Origin: Oscillospiraceae bacterium
GTDB lineage: Bacteria; Bacillota_A; Clostridia; Oscillospirales; Oscillospiraceae
NCBI GenBank assembly: GCA_016302005.1
Contig: JAEDOK010000115.1
Span: 1-5,019, forward strand
Length of the DNA: 5,019 nucleotides
Reading direction: 5' to 3'
Below the pieces are notes generated by a model. It made no database searches and was not told the origin of the DNA. It saw only the letters and a program-made list of their open reading frames with translations. A program made the translations under genes and the position numbers. Each line of letters starts with the position of its first letter. The stretch's first letter is position 1. Shown piece after piece: positions 1 to 5,019 of this stretch.

Positions 1-55
1 TCGTCATGGGATAGAGCCGACTGCCCTTGCCACCAGCGAGAATGATACCTTTCAT
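1..55 (-). CDS. rmlA: Sugar-1-phosphate nucleotidylyltransferase, RmlA-like (partial; N-terminus only)
   Basis: Only the first 18 codons are in the window, reading MKGIILAGGKGSRLYPMT; the rest runs off the left edge. This is the N-terminal nucleotide-binding signature GGxGxRLxPxT of the NTP_transferase family. The opening MKGIILAGG followed by RLYP is most like glucose-1-phosphate thymidylyltransferase (RmlA/RfbA), which makes dTDP-glucose from dTTP and glucose-1-phosphate as the first step to dTDP-rhamnose and other dTDP-deoxysugars in the cytoplasm. The start ATG (55-53) overlaps the upstream gene's stop as ATGA, and an AGGAG lies 8 bases before it (68-64), so translation is probably coupled. 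The motif has Lys and Ser where RmlA usually has Ser/Ala and Thr. The family call is firm; the exact substrate cannot be settled from 18 residues, and another sugar nucleotidylyltransferase is possible. Confidence 0.75.
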   Translation of the reverse strand, partial: MKGIILAGGKGSRLYPMT

Positions 56-1230
56 TGTTGTTTCTCCTGTTCCAGTTTCAATCCACAGCGCAAAAACAAC
101 TCGCGCCGTTTTTGTAGGATCGTTTTATCTGTTGCTACTACGATCAATCGTTCTTTGGCAAGCTGGTTTCTTTTACAGAAAACACCGCGAAACACACGGT
201 ACAACCACGCGAATGGCAAAAGCAGCGGTACTTTTTTCACGGCGGGGAAATAACTGCACATGACACGGTACGGAGGGAACACTCTTTCCCGCCAATAGCC
301 AAATCTCCCGCCATCAGGCGTTTGACGGAGCATTCTTGTCTCGATGCGCCGTTCTTCCGAGCCAAATAGTGCGCCGGAGATCAAATAATCGCCCAAATCA
401 CGGGAAAGAGGATCTTCCTGCACACCAAGGAACCACACGTCGGCAAGTCTTTCCACCGTTGTTACAAAATCGGTCAACTCGTTCTCCCGGAGGAGCGTGT
501 CAAGTTTCCCGCTATGAAAGGTCCATCTGTTTTTACAGATCCAGACATCCATCACAGAACGCAATCCGGCTCCACCGCTGGACAGATGCTTTACAAAATG
601 CAGCAGAATATAGACATAGTGTTCCTCGGGAGGCAATTGCAGGAAACCGTCTTGTCCGCAAGGGACCGCAAGATCAAGCAGCCGGGTCAAAAAAGCTCTG
701 GAAGACGGAGAAGACCCTTCCTCTTTCAGAGAGCGGTGCAGCTCGTAATTCATACCGGAAGGGCTGAGATAAAAATCCGTGTCGTCCAAAGCGTAACGCA
801 GAGTGGTAAACCCCATGCTTTCTAAAATGGCCTTGATCCTCTGCGCCCTGTTTTCTGGGAACAGCAGATCCACATCCGTCATATAACGGTATTCCGCTCG
901 CGGGTAGAGTTTCTTTATGACACAGCCCTTCAGCGGCAATACCGGGATACGAGCCTCATGGAAGGCCGTCAGAACAGAAGATAGTTCTTTTTCCTGTATT
1001 GCATCCCGTGACGCAGCGGTATATGTAAGTTCTTTGCACAAACGGAGCACTTTAGCATCCGGACGAAGCTCCTCCGGCAGTTTTCGGAACGCAGGATACA
1101 GCAGATTGGCTACTCCCTGCGCCTGAGCGAGAGAAAGAAGCGCAGAAGCATCAAGGTCTTGAACCTCTGCAGAACAGTCCGTCAGCGCTGAACGGACCAG
1201 GTTCAGTAGATTCTGACACTGCCTCTCCAT
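52..1230 (-). CDS. Nucleotidyltransferase family protein (PF14907-like), substrate unknown
   Basis: 392 residues. The recognisable core is LKG at residues 100-102, then YR at 114-115 and TDVDLLF at 118-124, giving the paired acidic residues D119 and D121 expected of a polymerase-beta-type nucleotidyltransferase metal site. ELHRSL follows (163-168) and a conserved-looking LRSVMDVW at 223-230. This pattern matches the uncharacterised nucleotidyltransferase family NTP_transf_5 (PF14907). Known family: members are often found in exopolysaccharide and capsule loci, but no reaction is established that I can name. Residues 1-90 are helical-looking. Residues 334-351 form a short hydrophobic stretch between basic residues, perhaps membrane-associating, but there is no signal peptide. 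The ATG at 1230 is preceded by GGAGG (1243-1239) at 8 bases. It sits 27 bases after the CapE-type gene and overlaps the RmlA-like gene by 4 bases, so a role in the same polysaccharide pathway is inferred. Base composition is visibly more AT-rich than the genes to the right. Confidence 0.8.
   Translation of the reverse strand: MERQCQNLLNLVRSALTDCSAEVQDLDASALLSLAQAQGVANLLYPAFRKLPEELRPDAKVLRLCKELTYTAASRDAIQEKELSSVLTAFHEARIPVLPLKGCVIKKLYPRAEYRYMTDVDLLFPENRAQRIKAILESMGFTTLRYALDDTDFYLSPSGMNYELHRSLKEEGSSPSSRAFLTRLLDLAVPCGQDGFLQLPPEEHYVYILLHFVKHLSSGGAGLRSVMDVWICKNRWTFHSGKLDTLLRENELTDFVTTVERLADVWFLGVQEDPLSRDLGDYLISGALFGSEERRIETRMLRQTPDGGRFGYWRERVFPPYRVMCSYFPAVKKVPLLLPFAWLYRVFRGVFCKRNQLAKERLIVVATDKTILQKRRELFLRCGLKLEQEKQQ
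64..68 (-). promoter_or_regulatory. Ribosome binding site for the RmlA-like gene
   Basis: AGGAG lies 8 bases before ATG 55, inside the last codons of the preceding gene (encoding QEK). Together with the ATGA overlap it supports coupled translation. Confidence 0.7.
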
Positions 1231-1238
1231 TTCCCTCT

Positions 1239-1243
1239 CCTCC
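1239..1243 (-). promoter_or_regulatory. Ribosome binding site for the nucleotidyltransferase family gene
   Basis: GGAGG lies 8 bases before ATG 1230, within the 27-base gap after the CapE-type gene. The purine run continues as AGAGGGAA up to the start. The gap holds no hairpin that would suggest a terminator. Confidence 0.7.
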
Positions 1244-1257
1244 GTCTTATTTTGATA

Positions 1258-2304
1258 TCATTTCCCCATAGCGCTTCGCTGCTCCTGAATATACTGCAAT
1301 GTGCATAACTTTTCCTGCACCTGCGCAGCATTCAAAAGCTGCGTGTTATTACTGTTAAACTCTGTCAGCAGATTTCTATGCGGTTCGCCCTCGCAGAAAT
1401 ATTTATCGTAATTCAGATCACGTTTATCGCACGGGACGCGGTAGAAATTTCCGAGGTCGATCGCGTGCGCGCACTCCTCGTTCGTCAGCAGCGTCTCATA
1501 CATCTTCTCGCCGTGTCTGACGCCGATCACGCGAATTTCATGGTTGGGTGCAAACAGCCCCGTCACCGCCTTTGCAAGCGTCTCGATGGTGCAGGCAGGC
1601 GCTTTTTGCACGAGAATGTCGCCCGAAACGCCCTGTTCAAACGCAAACAGCACCAAATCCACGGCTTCATCCAGTGACATAATGAAGCGCGTCATGCTCG
1701 GCTCGGTAATTGTGATCGGCACACCTGCCTTGATCTGCTCGATCCACAGCGGAATCACGCTGCCGCGCGAACACATGACATTACCGTAGCGCGTGCAGCA
1801 GATCTTCGTCCGCTCCGGACTGACCGTGCGGCTCTTTGCGACGATGACCTTTTCCATCATCGCCTTAGAGATTCCCATGGCGTTGACGGGATACGCGGCC
1901 TTATCTGTGGATAGACAGATCACCGTTTTTACGCCCTCGTCAATGGCGGCGGAGAGCAGATTTTCCGTGCCGAGAACATTCGTCCGCACCGCCTCAATCG
2001 GAAAAAACTCGCACGACGGCACTTGCTTTAATGCGGCGGCATGGAAGATATAATCTACGCCATGCAGGGCATTCTTAATCGACGAAGGCTCACGCACATC
2101 ACCGATAAAAAACTTGATTTTCTCCGCAGCCTGCGGCATCTTTACCTGAAATTCATGCCGCATATCGTCCTGTTTTTTCTCATCACGGGAAAAAATGCGA
2201 ATTTCTCCGATATCGGTATTCAAGAAACGGTGCAGCACGGCATTTCCGAACGAGCCGGTACCACCCGTGATCAGCAGGGTTTTATTTTCAAATATCGTTC
2301 CCAT
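1258..2304 (-). CDS. capE: UDP-N-acetylglucosamine 4,6-dehydratase (5-inverting), CapE/WbjB/FnlA type
   Basis: 348 residues, close to the roughly 340 of S. aureus CapE. Extended short-chain dehydrogenase with NAD(P)-binding TGGTGSFG (13-20), FSRDEKKQDDMRHEF (38-52), GDVRE (68-72) and HAAALKQVP (88-96). The catalytic region is LSTDKA (131-136) and NAMGISKAMMEK (141-152), so Met143 and Lys147 replace the usual Tyr-x-x-x-Lys. That Met-Lys form is the mark of the CapE/WbjB/FnlA branch, as opposed to the Tyr-containing FlaA1/PseB branch. RYGNVMCSRGSVIP (172-185), FVQ-like LVQKAPACTIETLA (231-244), RHGEKMYETLL (263-273) and the tail EFNSNNTQLL (315-324) also fit CapE. Known reaction: UDP-GlcNAc to the UDP-2-acetamido-2,6-dideoxy-beta-L-arabino-hexos-4-ulose, first step towards UDP-L-FucNAc and relatives for capsule or O-antigen. 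The start is ATG 2304, with AGGAAG at 2315-2310; the longer upstream reading overlaps the preceding gene out of frame and is rejected. The partner enzymes CapF/CapG are not in the window. Confidence 0.92.
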   Translation of the reverse strand: MGTIFENKTLLITGGTGSFGNAVLHRFLNTDIGEIRIFSRDEKKQDDMRHEFQVKMPQAAEKIKFFIGDVREPSSIKNALHGVDYIFHAAALKQVPSCEFFPIEAVRTNVLGTENLLSAAIDEGVKTVICLSTDKAAYPVNAMGISKAMMEKVIVAKSRTVSPERTKICCTRYGNVMCSRGSVIPLWIEQIKAGVPITITEPSMTRFIMSLDEAVDLVLFAFEQGVSGDILVQKAPACTIETLAKAVTGLFAPNHEIRVIGVRHGEKMYETLLTNEECAHAIDLGNFYRVPCDKRDLNYDKYFCEGEPHRNLLTEFNSNNTQLLNAAQVQEKLCTLQYIQEQRSAMGK

Positions 2305-2309
2305 TTTTT

Positions 2310-2315
2310 CTTCCT
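2310..2315 (-). promoter_or_regulatory. Ribosome binding site for the CapE-type gene
   Basis: AGGAAG followed by five A residues precedes ATG 2304. The first A is the last base of the TGA that ends the small four-cysteine gene, so the two genes are tightly linked, and this site supports the 348-residue start. Confidence 0.7.
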
Positions 2316-2485
2316 CATTGTCTGCGCGGCAGATAATAGTCGTCCGCCTCGCGGAAATACGGGCAAACGCCCTTACGATAGGTTTGGATGCGGTACCACT
2401 CATCCTCGTCGATGTCCTGCGAGCAATAGTACTCGTCCGTCTCCTCGTCGTAGTTATAATTCCAGCAATCCTCACAGTTCGGCAT
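2315..2485 (-). CDS. Small four-cysteine acidic protein (DUF6472-like), function unknown
   Basis: 56 residues starting MPNCEDC. Cysteines lie at 4, 7, 21 and 41 in the order CxxC, then C after a very acidic, tyrosine-rich stretch (NYDEETDEYY), then a CPYF motif following RKGV. The spacing suggests a small metal-binding or redox-structured fold, which is inference. The layout (NCxxCxxYxYDEE, DIDEDE, CPYFR) matches my memory of the clostridial family DUF6472, which has no assigned function. The start chosen is ATG 2485, not the longer in-frame start at 2545: AAGGAG (2498-2493) sits 7 bases before it, and homologous proteins begin with the NCxxC segment. The ribosome binding site overlaps the TAA of the DUF2344 frame (2499-2497). 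The CapE-type gene begins 10 bases after its stop, so it sits as a hinge between the radical SAM pair and the polysaccharide genes. Confidence 0.82.
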   Translation of the reverse strand: MPNCEDCWNYNYDEETDEYYCSQDIDEDEWYRIQTYRKGVCPYFREADDYYLPRRQ

Positions 2486-2492
2486 AGGCGCT

Positions 2493-2498
2493 CTCCTT
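2493..2498 (-). promoter_or_regulatory. Ribosome binding site overlapping the DUF2344 stop codon
   Basis: AAGGAG, 7 bases before ATG 2485, shares its first two bases with the TAA that ends the original DUF2344 frame. It fixes the start of the 56-residue protein. Because ribosomes on DUF2344 now stop about 190 bases earlier, any coupling at this site would be lost in the truncated form. Confidence 0.75.
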
Positions 2499-2685
2499 AA
2501 CGGAATACATTCCCGTCTGCATCCAGTACCTCGACGCGGCGGCATTTGGCAAAGTCCGGCATAGCTTCCGGCGCATACCGCTCAATCGCAGATACGAGCA
2601 GCATCGGATTAAGGGCAGGATTCTGCGCGCAAACGACGCAGCGCAGCCGCAGATCCCGCTCGCCCGCAACGATCTCGATCAGCTA
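2497..2685 (-). pseudogene. Severed 3' end of the DUF2344 gene
   Basis: This stretch follows the TGA at 2688-2686 in the same frame: it opens with TAG (2685-2683), then runs 61 codons without a stop to TAA at 2499-2497. It reads LIEIVAGERDLRLRCVVCAQ, then NPALNPMLLVSAIERY and VEVLDADGNVF near the end. The EIVAGERDLR segment duplicates residues 157-166 of the truncated protein. The NPxLNPxLLVxAI and LDADGN features are what I expect at the C-terminus of DUF2344 proteins, so this is the original tail cut off by the insertion. No ribosome binding site or good start precedes it, so it is probably untranslated. The absence of any further stop or frameshift suggests that the break is recent, still correctable, or not real in the genome. 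Confidence 0.75.
2646..2677. repeat. 32-bp perfect direct repeat, copy 1
   Basis: Bases 2646-2677 are identical to 2712-2743 over 32 positions; the base on each side differs. The offset is 66 bases (22 codons), so both copies are in the DUF2344 frame and encode EIVAGERDLR. This copy belongs to the downstream, severed part of the gene. Its left flank shares the 9-mer gacgcagcg (2635-2643) with the insert (2696-2704). Confidence 0.97.
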
Positions 2686-2711
2686 TCAGTTCACGGACGC
2701 AGCGGGAGTTG
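2678..2711. other. 34-bp segment between the repeats carrying two in-frame stops
   Basis: This segment carries the TGA and TAG that end the DUF2344 product. It is not unrelated to its surroundings. Its start has cagct (2680-2684) and cggacg (2694-2699), both at offset 64 from the same strings to the right of copy 2 (2744-2748, 2758-2763), with tcag between them in both places. Its end has gacgcagcg (2696-2704), also found left of copy 1 (2635-2643). The two resemblances meet at a shared gacg, as expected for the junction of a tandem duplication that has since acquired substitutions and small indels. Inference: a degraded duplication of about 60-66 bases. Confidence 0.65.
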
Positions 2712-3210
2712 GCCGCAGATCCCGCTCGCCCGCAACGATCTCGCAGCTTTTCAGCATCGGACGGATATCCGTCTCCTCCATGCCACGCTTCGTGCGCTTT
2801 TCCACCGGCAGCTCCTTCGCAGAGAGACATTCCGCAATTTGCTTTACCGCTCTCTCCGGCACGCCTGCATCATAAACAAGCGTCAGCTCCGCCTGTAAAT
2901 GCGTCAGCTCCTTCGCCTTTCGGGCGCTTTCGTAAACGCGCAACACGCGCACACCCTCCGGCAGCACCGCGTTCATCTCTTCAGGCGTAAGCTGCAAGTC
3001 GGTATCCAGCTCATATTCCATGATCTCGCACACACTCTCAACGCCGACGCTCAAGGGCAGGAGCATTGAGACATAGGCGTGCGGCGTGAAGCCCTGCGAA
3101 TGGTGCAGGATCACACCCGCCCGACGGAATGCCCGCTGCATCAGGCGCATCGTGTCCAAATGCGACATCCAGATCGCCGTGCCGGTCTTTTCAAACAGCA
3201 TCCTACGCAT
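2686..3210 (-). CDS. Radical SAM-linked protein, DUF2344/TIGR03936 family, truncated by internal duplication
   Basis: 174 residues to the first in-frame stop. The N-terminus is typical of the family: basic MRRMLFEKTG, SHLD at 16-19, then RAFRRAGV and SQGFTPHAYVSMLLPLSVGVES (38-59), the counterpart of the usual GFxPHPxxSxxxPLxVGxES block. DIRPML is at 148-153. Function is unknown; it is the dedicated partner of, and in many genomes is fused to, the TIGR03960-type radical SAM protein. Here the ATG (3210-3208) overlaps that gene by 8 bases, and GGGAGG (3224-3219) lies 8 bases upstream. The last eight residues, PTPAASVN, do not look native: they arise from a 66-base insertion that adds TGA (2688-2686) and TAG (2685-2683). 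The normal C-terminal part continues in the same frame from 2682 to a TAA at 2497. Without 66 bases between the repeats, the product would be 215 residues, near the family's usual length. Whether the truncated protein works is unknown. Confidence 0.85.
   Translation of the reverse strand: MRRMLFEKTGTAIWMSHLDTMRLMQRAFRRAGVILHHSQGFTPHAYVSMLLPLSVGVESVCEIMEYELDTDLQLTPEEMNAVLPEGVRVLRVYESARKAKELTHLQAELTLVYDAGVPERAVKQIAECLSAKELPVEKRTKRGMEETDIRPMLKSCEIVAGERDLRPTPAASVN
2712..2743. repeat. 32-bp perfect direct repeat, copy 2
   Basis: Identical to 2646-2677. This copy belongs to the upstream, translated part of the DUF2344 gene, where it encodes residues 157-166. A deletion between the two copies would remove exactly 66 bases and rejoin the two halves of the gene in frame. 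Confidence 0.97.
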
Positions 3211-5019
3211 CGCACTTGCCTCCCTTCAAAAGGCAGCTCGCGCCGCAGGCGCTGCAATGGCTTCTGCAATCCGGCGTTGTCTCCGAGCGGTAGGCGCGCT
3301 CACGCTCTTTTTTGAGGTACGCCGTGCTGACGCCGTCGGAGATCGTCTCCCACGGCAGAAGCTCGTCCGTACCATACCCGCGCACCGTGTAAAAATCGGG
3401 GTCAATGCCGCAGGCGGCAAAGCAGTCGAGCCAAATCTGATAGGAGAAATATTCATCCCAACCGTCCAATCGTGCGCCGCGCTTGACCGCCTCCTCCAGC
3501 ACCGCGCCGAGTCTGCGGTCGCCGCGCGCCAAAACAGCCTCCAAACGGCTCAGGTCGGCAGCGTGCCAGTTATACTCAACGCTCTTCGAGGGCATATTAT
3601 CCTTGAGCAGACGCTGACGGCGCAGGTATTCCTCCGGCGTGATCTGCTTCTCCCACTGGAAGGGTGTGAAGGGCTTCGGAACAAAATACGCCGTGGCGAC
3701 ATGAATACGCACGCCGCGCTTTTTGTTCGTCGCGTGCTCGCGCCATGTCTTTAGAATTTTATAGACCAGCTCCGCAATACCCAAGACGTCCTCGTCCATC
3801 TCCGTCGGCAGACCGAGCATGAAATAGAGCTTCACATTGTTCCAGCCGCCCTCAAAGGCAATCGCGCAGGTCTCGAGGATCTCTTCCTCGGTGACATTTT
3901 TATTGATCGCGTCACGCAAGCGCTGCGTGCCCGCCTCGGGCGCAAAGGTCAAACCGCTCTTGCGCACCTTTTGCAGCCGCAGCATCAAGTCGCGCGAGAA
4001 ATTGTCCGCCCGCAGGGACGGCAGCGAAAGATTGATCTTGCGCGGCGTGCAGTAGTCCTGCATCTTTTCCGCAAGCTCCGGCAGATAGCGATAGTCCGAG
4101 GTGGAAAGGCTCGAAAGCGTGATCTCATGGCAGCCGGAGTTTTCCAGTGACTCGACGGACTGCCGGAACAGCTTCTCCGCCGAACGCGGACGCACGGGGC
4201 GATAGGTAAAGCCCGCCTGACAGAAGCGGCAGCCGCGAATGCAGCCGCGCATGACCTCCAAATTCGAGCGGTCATGGACGATCTCGGTGTTCGGGATAAT
4301 GATATCCGTCGGATAAAGCGCGTCATCCAAATTCTGCACAATCCGCTTCGTCACCCGTGCGGGTGCACCCTCCAACGGGACGATCTCGCGCAGTGTTCCG
4401 TCCTCGTTGTAATGGTGGGCATACAGCGACGGCACATAGACTCCCTCGATCTTGCTGACCTCGCGTAAAAAGGCATCCTTCGTCCAACCCTCGCGCTTTG
4501 CCCTACGGTACAGCTCCAAGATTTCCGGCGTCATCTCCTCGCCCTCACCGATGGAGAAGAAGTCGATAAAATCCGCCAGCGGTTCGGGGTTATACATACA
4601 CGCGCCGCCCGCGAACACCATATGCTCCAAACCCTTGCGTTCGCTCGCCCGCATCGGAATATTGCCGAGGCGGAGCATGTTGAGCACATTGGTATAGCTC
4701 ATCTCATAGCCGATTGTGAAAGCGATCATGTCAAACTGCGTCAGCGCGTCGCCGCTCTCTAAGGCGTAGAGCGGGATGCCGTTCGCGCGCATGGCATCCT
4801 CCATGTCGCCCCACGGTGCGAAGACACGCTCGCACCAGACGCCCTCCATTTGATTCATCACCGCGTAGAGAATACGCATACCGAGATTGGACATGCCGAT
4901 CTCGTAGGTGTCCGGGAAACAAAAGGCGACGCGCAGCTCGACCTCCGCCTTATTTTTGATCATCTGATGGTATTCCCCGCCGACATAGCGCGCAGGCTTC
5001 TGCACCGTCGGCAGGATGC
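3203..5019 (-). CDS. B12-binding-domain-like radical SAM protein, TIGR03960 family (5' end beyond window)
   Basis: The frame is open to the right edge; the residues before the GTG at 5005 read ILPT and join onto VQKPARYVGGEY, the usual family N-terminus, so GTG 5005 is an internal Val and the start lies a few codons outside. Counting that Val as 1, the protein has 600 residues in view. Residues 20-160 form a Rossmann-like region resembling B12-binding domains (VAFCFPDTYEIGMSNLGMR, FTIGYEMSYTNVLNML, GGACMYNPEPLADF, IGEGEE). The radical SAM core has the cluster motif C255-x3-C259-x2-C262 (RGCIRGCRFC), LPSLRAD (328-334), PEAGTQRLRD (356-365), YFMLGLPTE (394-402) and PKPFTPFQW (443-451). The C-terminus has five cysteines at 580, 584, 587, 591 and 598, which could bind a second metal site. 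The reaction is unknown; the family occurs fused or adjacent to DUF2344, as here with an 8-base overlap. Iron-sulfur and S-adenosylmethionine binding is established for the superfamily. Confidence 0.93.
   Translation of the reverse strand, partial: ILPTVQKPARYVGGEYHQMIKNKAEVELRVAFCFPDTYEIGMSNLGMRILYAVMNQMEGVWCERVFAPWGDMEDAMRANGIPLYALESGDALTQFDMIAFTIGYEMSYTNVLNMLRLGNIPMRASERKGLEHMVFAGGACMYNPEPLADFIDFFSIGEGEEMTPEILELYRRAKREGWTKDAFLREVSKIEGVYVPSLYAHHYNEDGTLREIVPLEGAPARVTKRIVQNLDDALYPTDIIIPNTEIVHDRSNLEVMRGCIRGCRFCQAGFTYRPVRPRSAEKLFRQSVESLENSGCHEITLSSLSTSDYRYLPELAEKMQDYCTPRKINLSLPSLRADNFSRDLMLRLQKVRKSGLTFAPEAGTQRLRDAINKNVTEEEILETCAIAFEGGWNNVKLYFMLGLPTEMDEDVLGIAELVYKILKTWREHATNKKRGVRIHVATAYFVPKPFTPFQWEKQITPEEYLRRQRLLKDNMPSKSVEYNWHAADLSRLEAVLARGDRRLGAVLEEAVKRGARLDGWDEYFSYQIWLDCFAACGIDPDFYTVRGYGTDELLPWETISDGVSTAYLKKERERAYRSETTPDCRSHCSACGASCLLKGGKCDA
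3219..3224 (-). promoter_or_regulatory. Ribosome binding site for the DUF2344 gene
   Basis: GGGAGG lies 8 bases before the ATG at 3210 and inside the last codons of the radical SAM gene, where it encodes part of LKGGKC. It decides the DUF2344 start and implies translational coupling between the two genes. Confidence 0.75.

Noticed and set aside
336..825. Plus-strand open frames opposite the nucleotidyltransferase gene
   Set aside because: They lie antisense to a gene with clear family motifs, overlap each other, and show no protein-like features of their own.
2305..2475. A longer start for the CapE-type protein, extending the frame to 2475
   Set aside because: The extra residues are arginine- and threonine-rich, overlap the small cysteine gene in another frame and are absent from CapE homologues; ATG 2304 has its own ribosome binding site.
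2486..2545. A longer start (2545) for the small cysteine protein
   Set aside because: It would overlap the DUF2344 tail in another frame, and AAGGAG lies ideally for ATG 2485.
2683..2688. Stop-codon readthrough or recoding (selenocysteine or pyrrolysine) in DUF2344
   Set aside because: Two different stops in a row, inside a duplicated and poorly matching segment, with no visible recoding hairpin. Readthrough would also leave a 22-residue insertion in the protein.
2646..2743. A 32-base repeat, 34-base spacer, 32-base repeat layout resembling a one-spacer type I-C CRISPR unit or an off-target spacer insertion
   Set aside because: The sizes fit, but there is only one unit, the repeat encodes native DUF2344 residues, and the spacer resembles both outer flanks, which a foreign spacer would not. 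No cas genes are in view. A degraded duplication explains more of the sequence.
2546..2875. Plus-strand open frame across the repeat region
   Set aside because: It is a low-complexity antisense shadow rich in Ser and Arg, lies opposite conserved DUF2344 sequence, and has no recognisable domain or ribosome binding site.
3086..3754. A 222-residue plus-strand open frame opposite the radical SAM and DUF2344 genes
   Set aside because: Long antisense frames are expected in GC-rich coding DNA; both genes beneath it are supported by conserved motifs, and the frame shows no domain.
5003..5005. GTG 5005 as the start of the radical SAM gene
   Set aside because: The frame continues as ILPT before it, matching the conserved family N-terminus, so the true start lies beyond the window.

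Overview
The window looks like chromosomal DNA from a Gram-positive-type anaerobe, most likely of class Clostridia. The reasons are strong purine-rich ribosome binding sites before nearly every start, the pairing of a TIGR03960-type radical SAM protein with its DUF2344 partner, and a tiny four-cysteine acidic protein of a kind I associate with clostridia (DUF6472-like). This is inferred from gene content; no rRNA or other taxonomic marker is present.

All genes lie on the minus strand and are packed end to end, so the window reads from right to left. From the right edge: (1) a radical SAM protein whose first few codons lie beyond base 5019; (2) the DUF2344 radical-SAM-linked protein, overlapping it by 8 bases; (3) a 56-residue four-cysteine protein; (4) a CapE/WbjB/FnlA-type UDP-GlcNAc 4,6-dehydratase; (5) a PF14907-like nucleotidyltransferase family protein; (6) the first 18 codons of an RmlA-like sugar-1-phosphate nucleotidylyltransferase running off the left edge. 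The largest gap is 27 bases, and I see no terminator or obvious stand-alone promoter, so the layout is that of one transcript or of promoters buried in coding DNA. Genes 4 to 6 look like the start of a surface polysaccharide locus (activated deoxy-amino sugar plus probably dTDP-sugar supply). Genes 1 to 3 are a conserved set of unknown function unrelated to polysaccharide.

The main oddity is in the DUF2344 gene. A 32-base perfect direct repeat (2646-2677 and 2712-2743), offset by exactly 66 bases, brings two consecutive in-frame stop codons (TGA, TAG) into the gene. The reading frame continues cleanly on the far side for 61 codons to a TAA. Removing 66 bases between equivalent points of the repeat would restore a 215-residue protein. 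The 34 bases between the repeat copies resemble both outer flanks in a degraded way, which points to a diverged short tandem duplication (or an assembly fault) rather than foreign DNA. I found no convincing new multi-gene system; this interrupted gene and the junction of unrelated operons are what deserve a second look.
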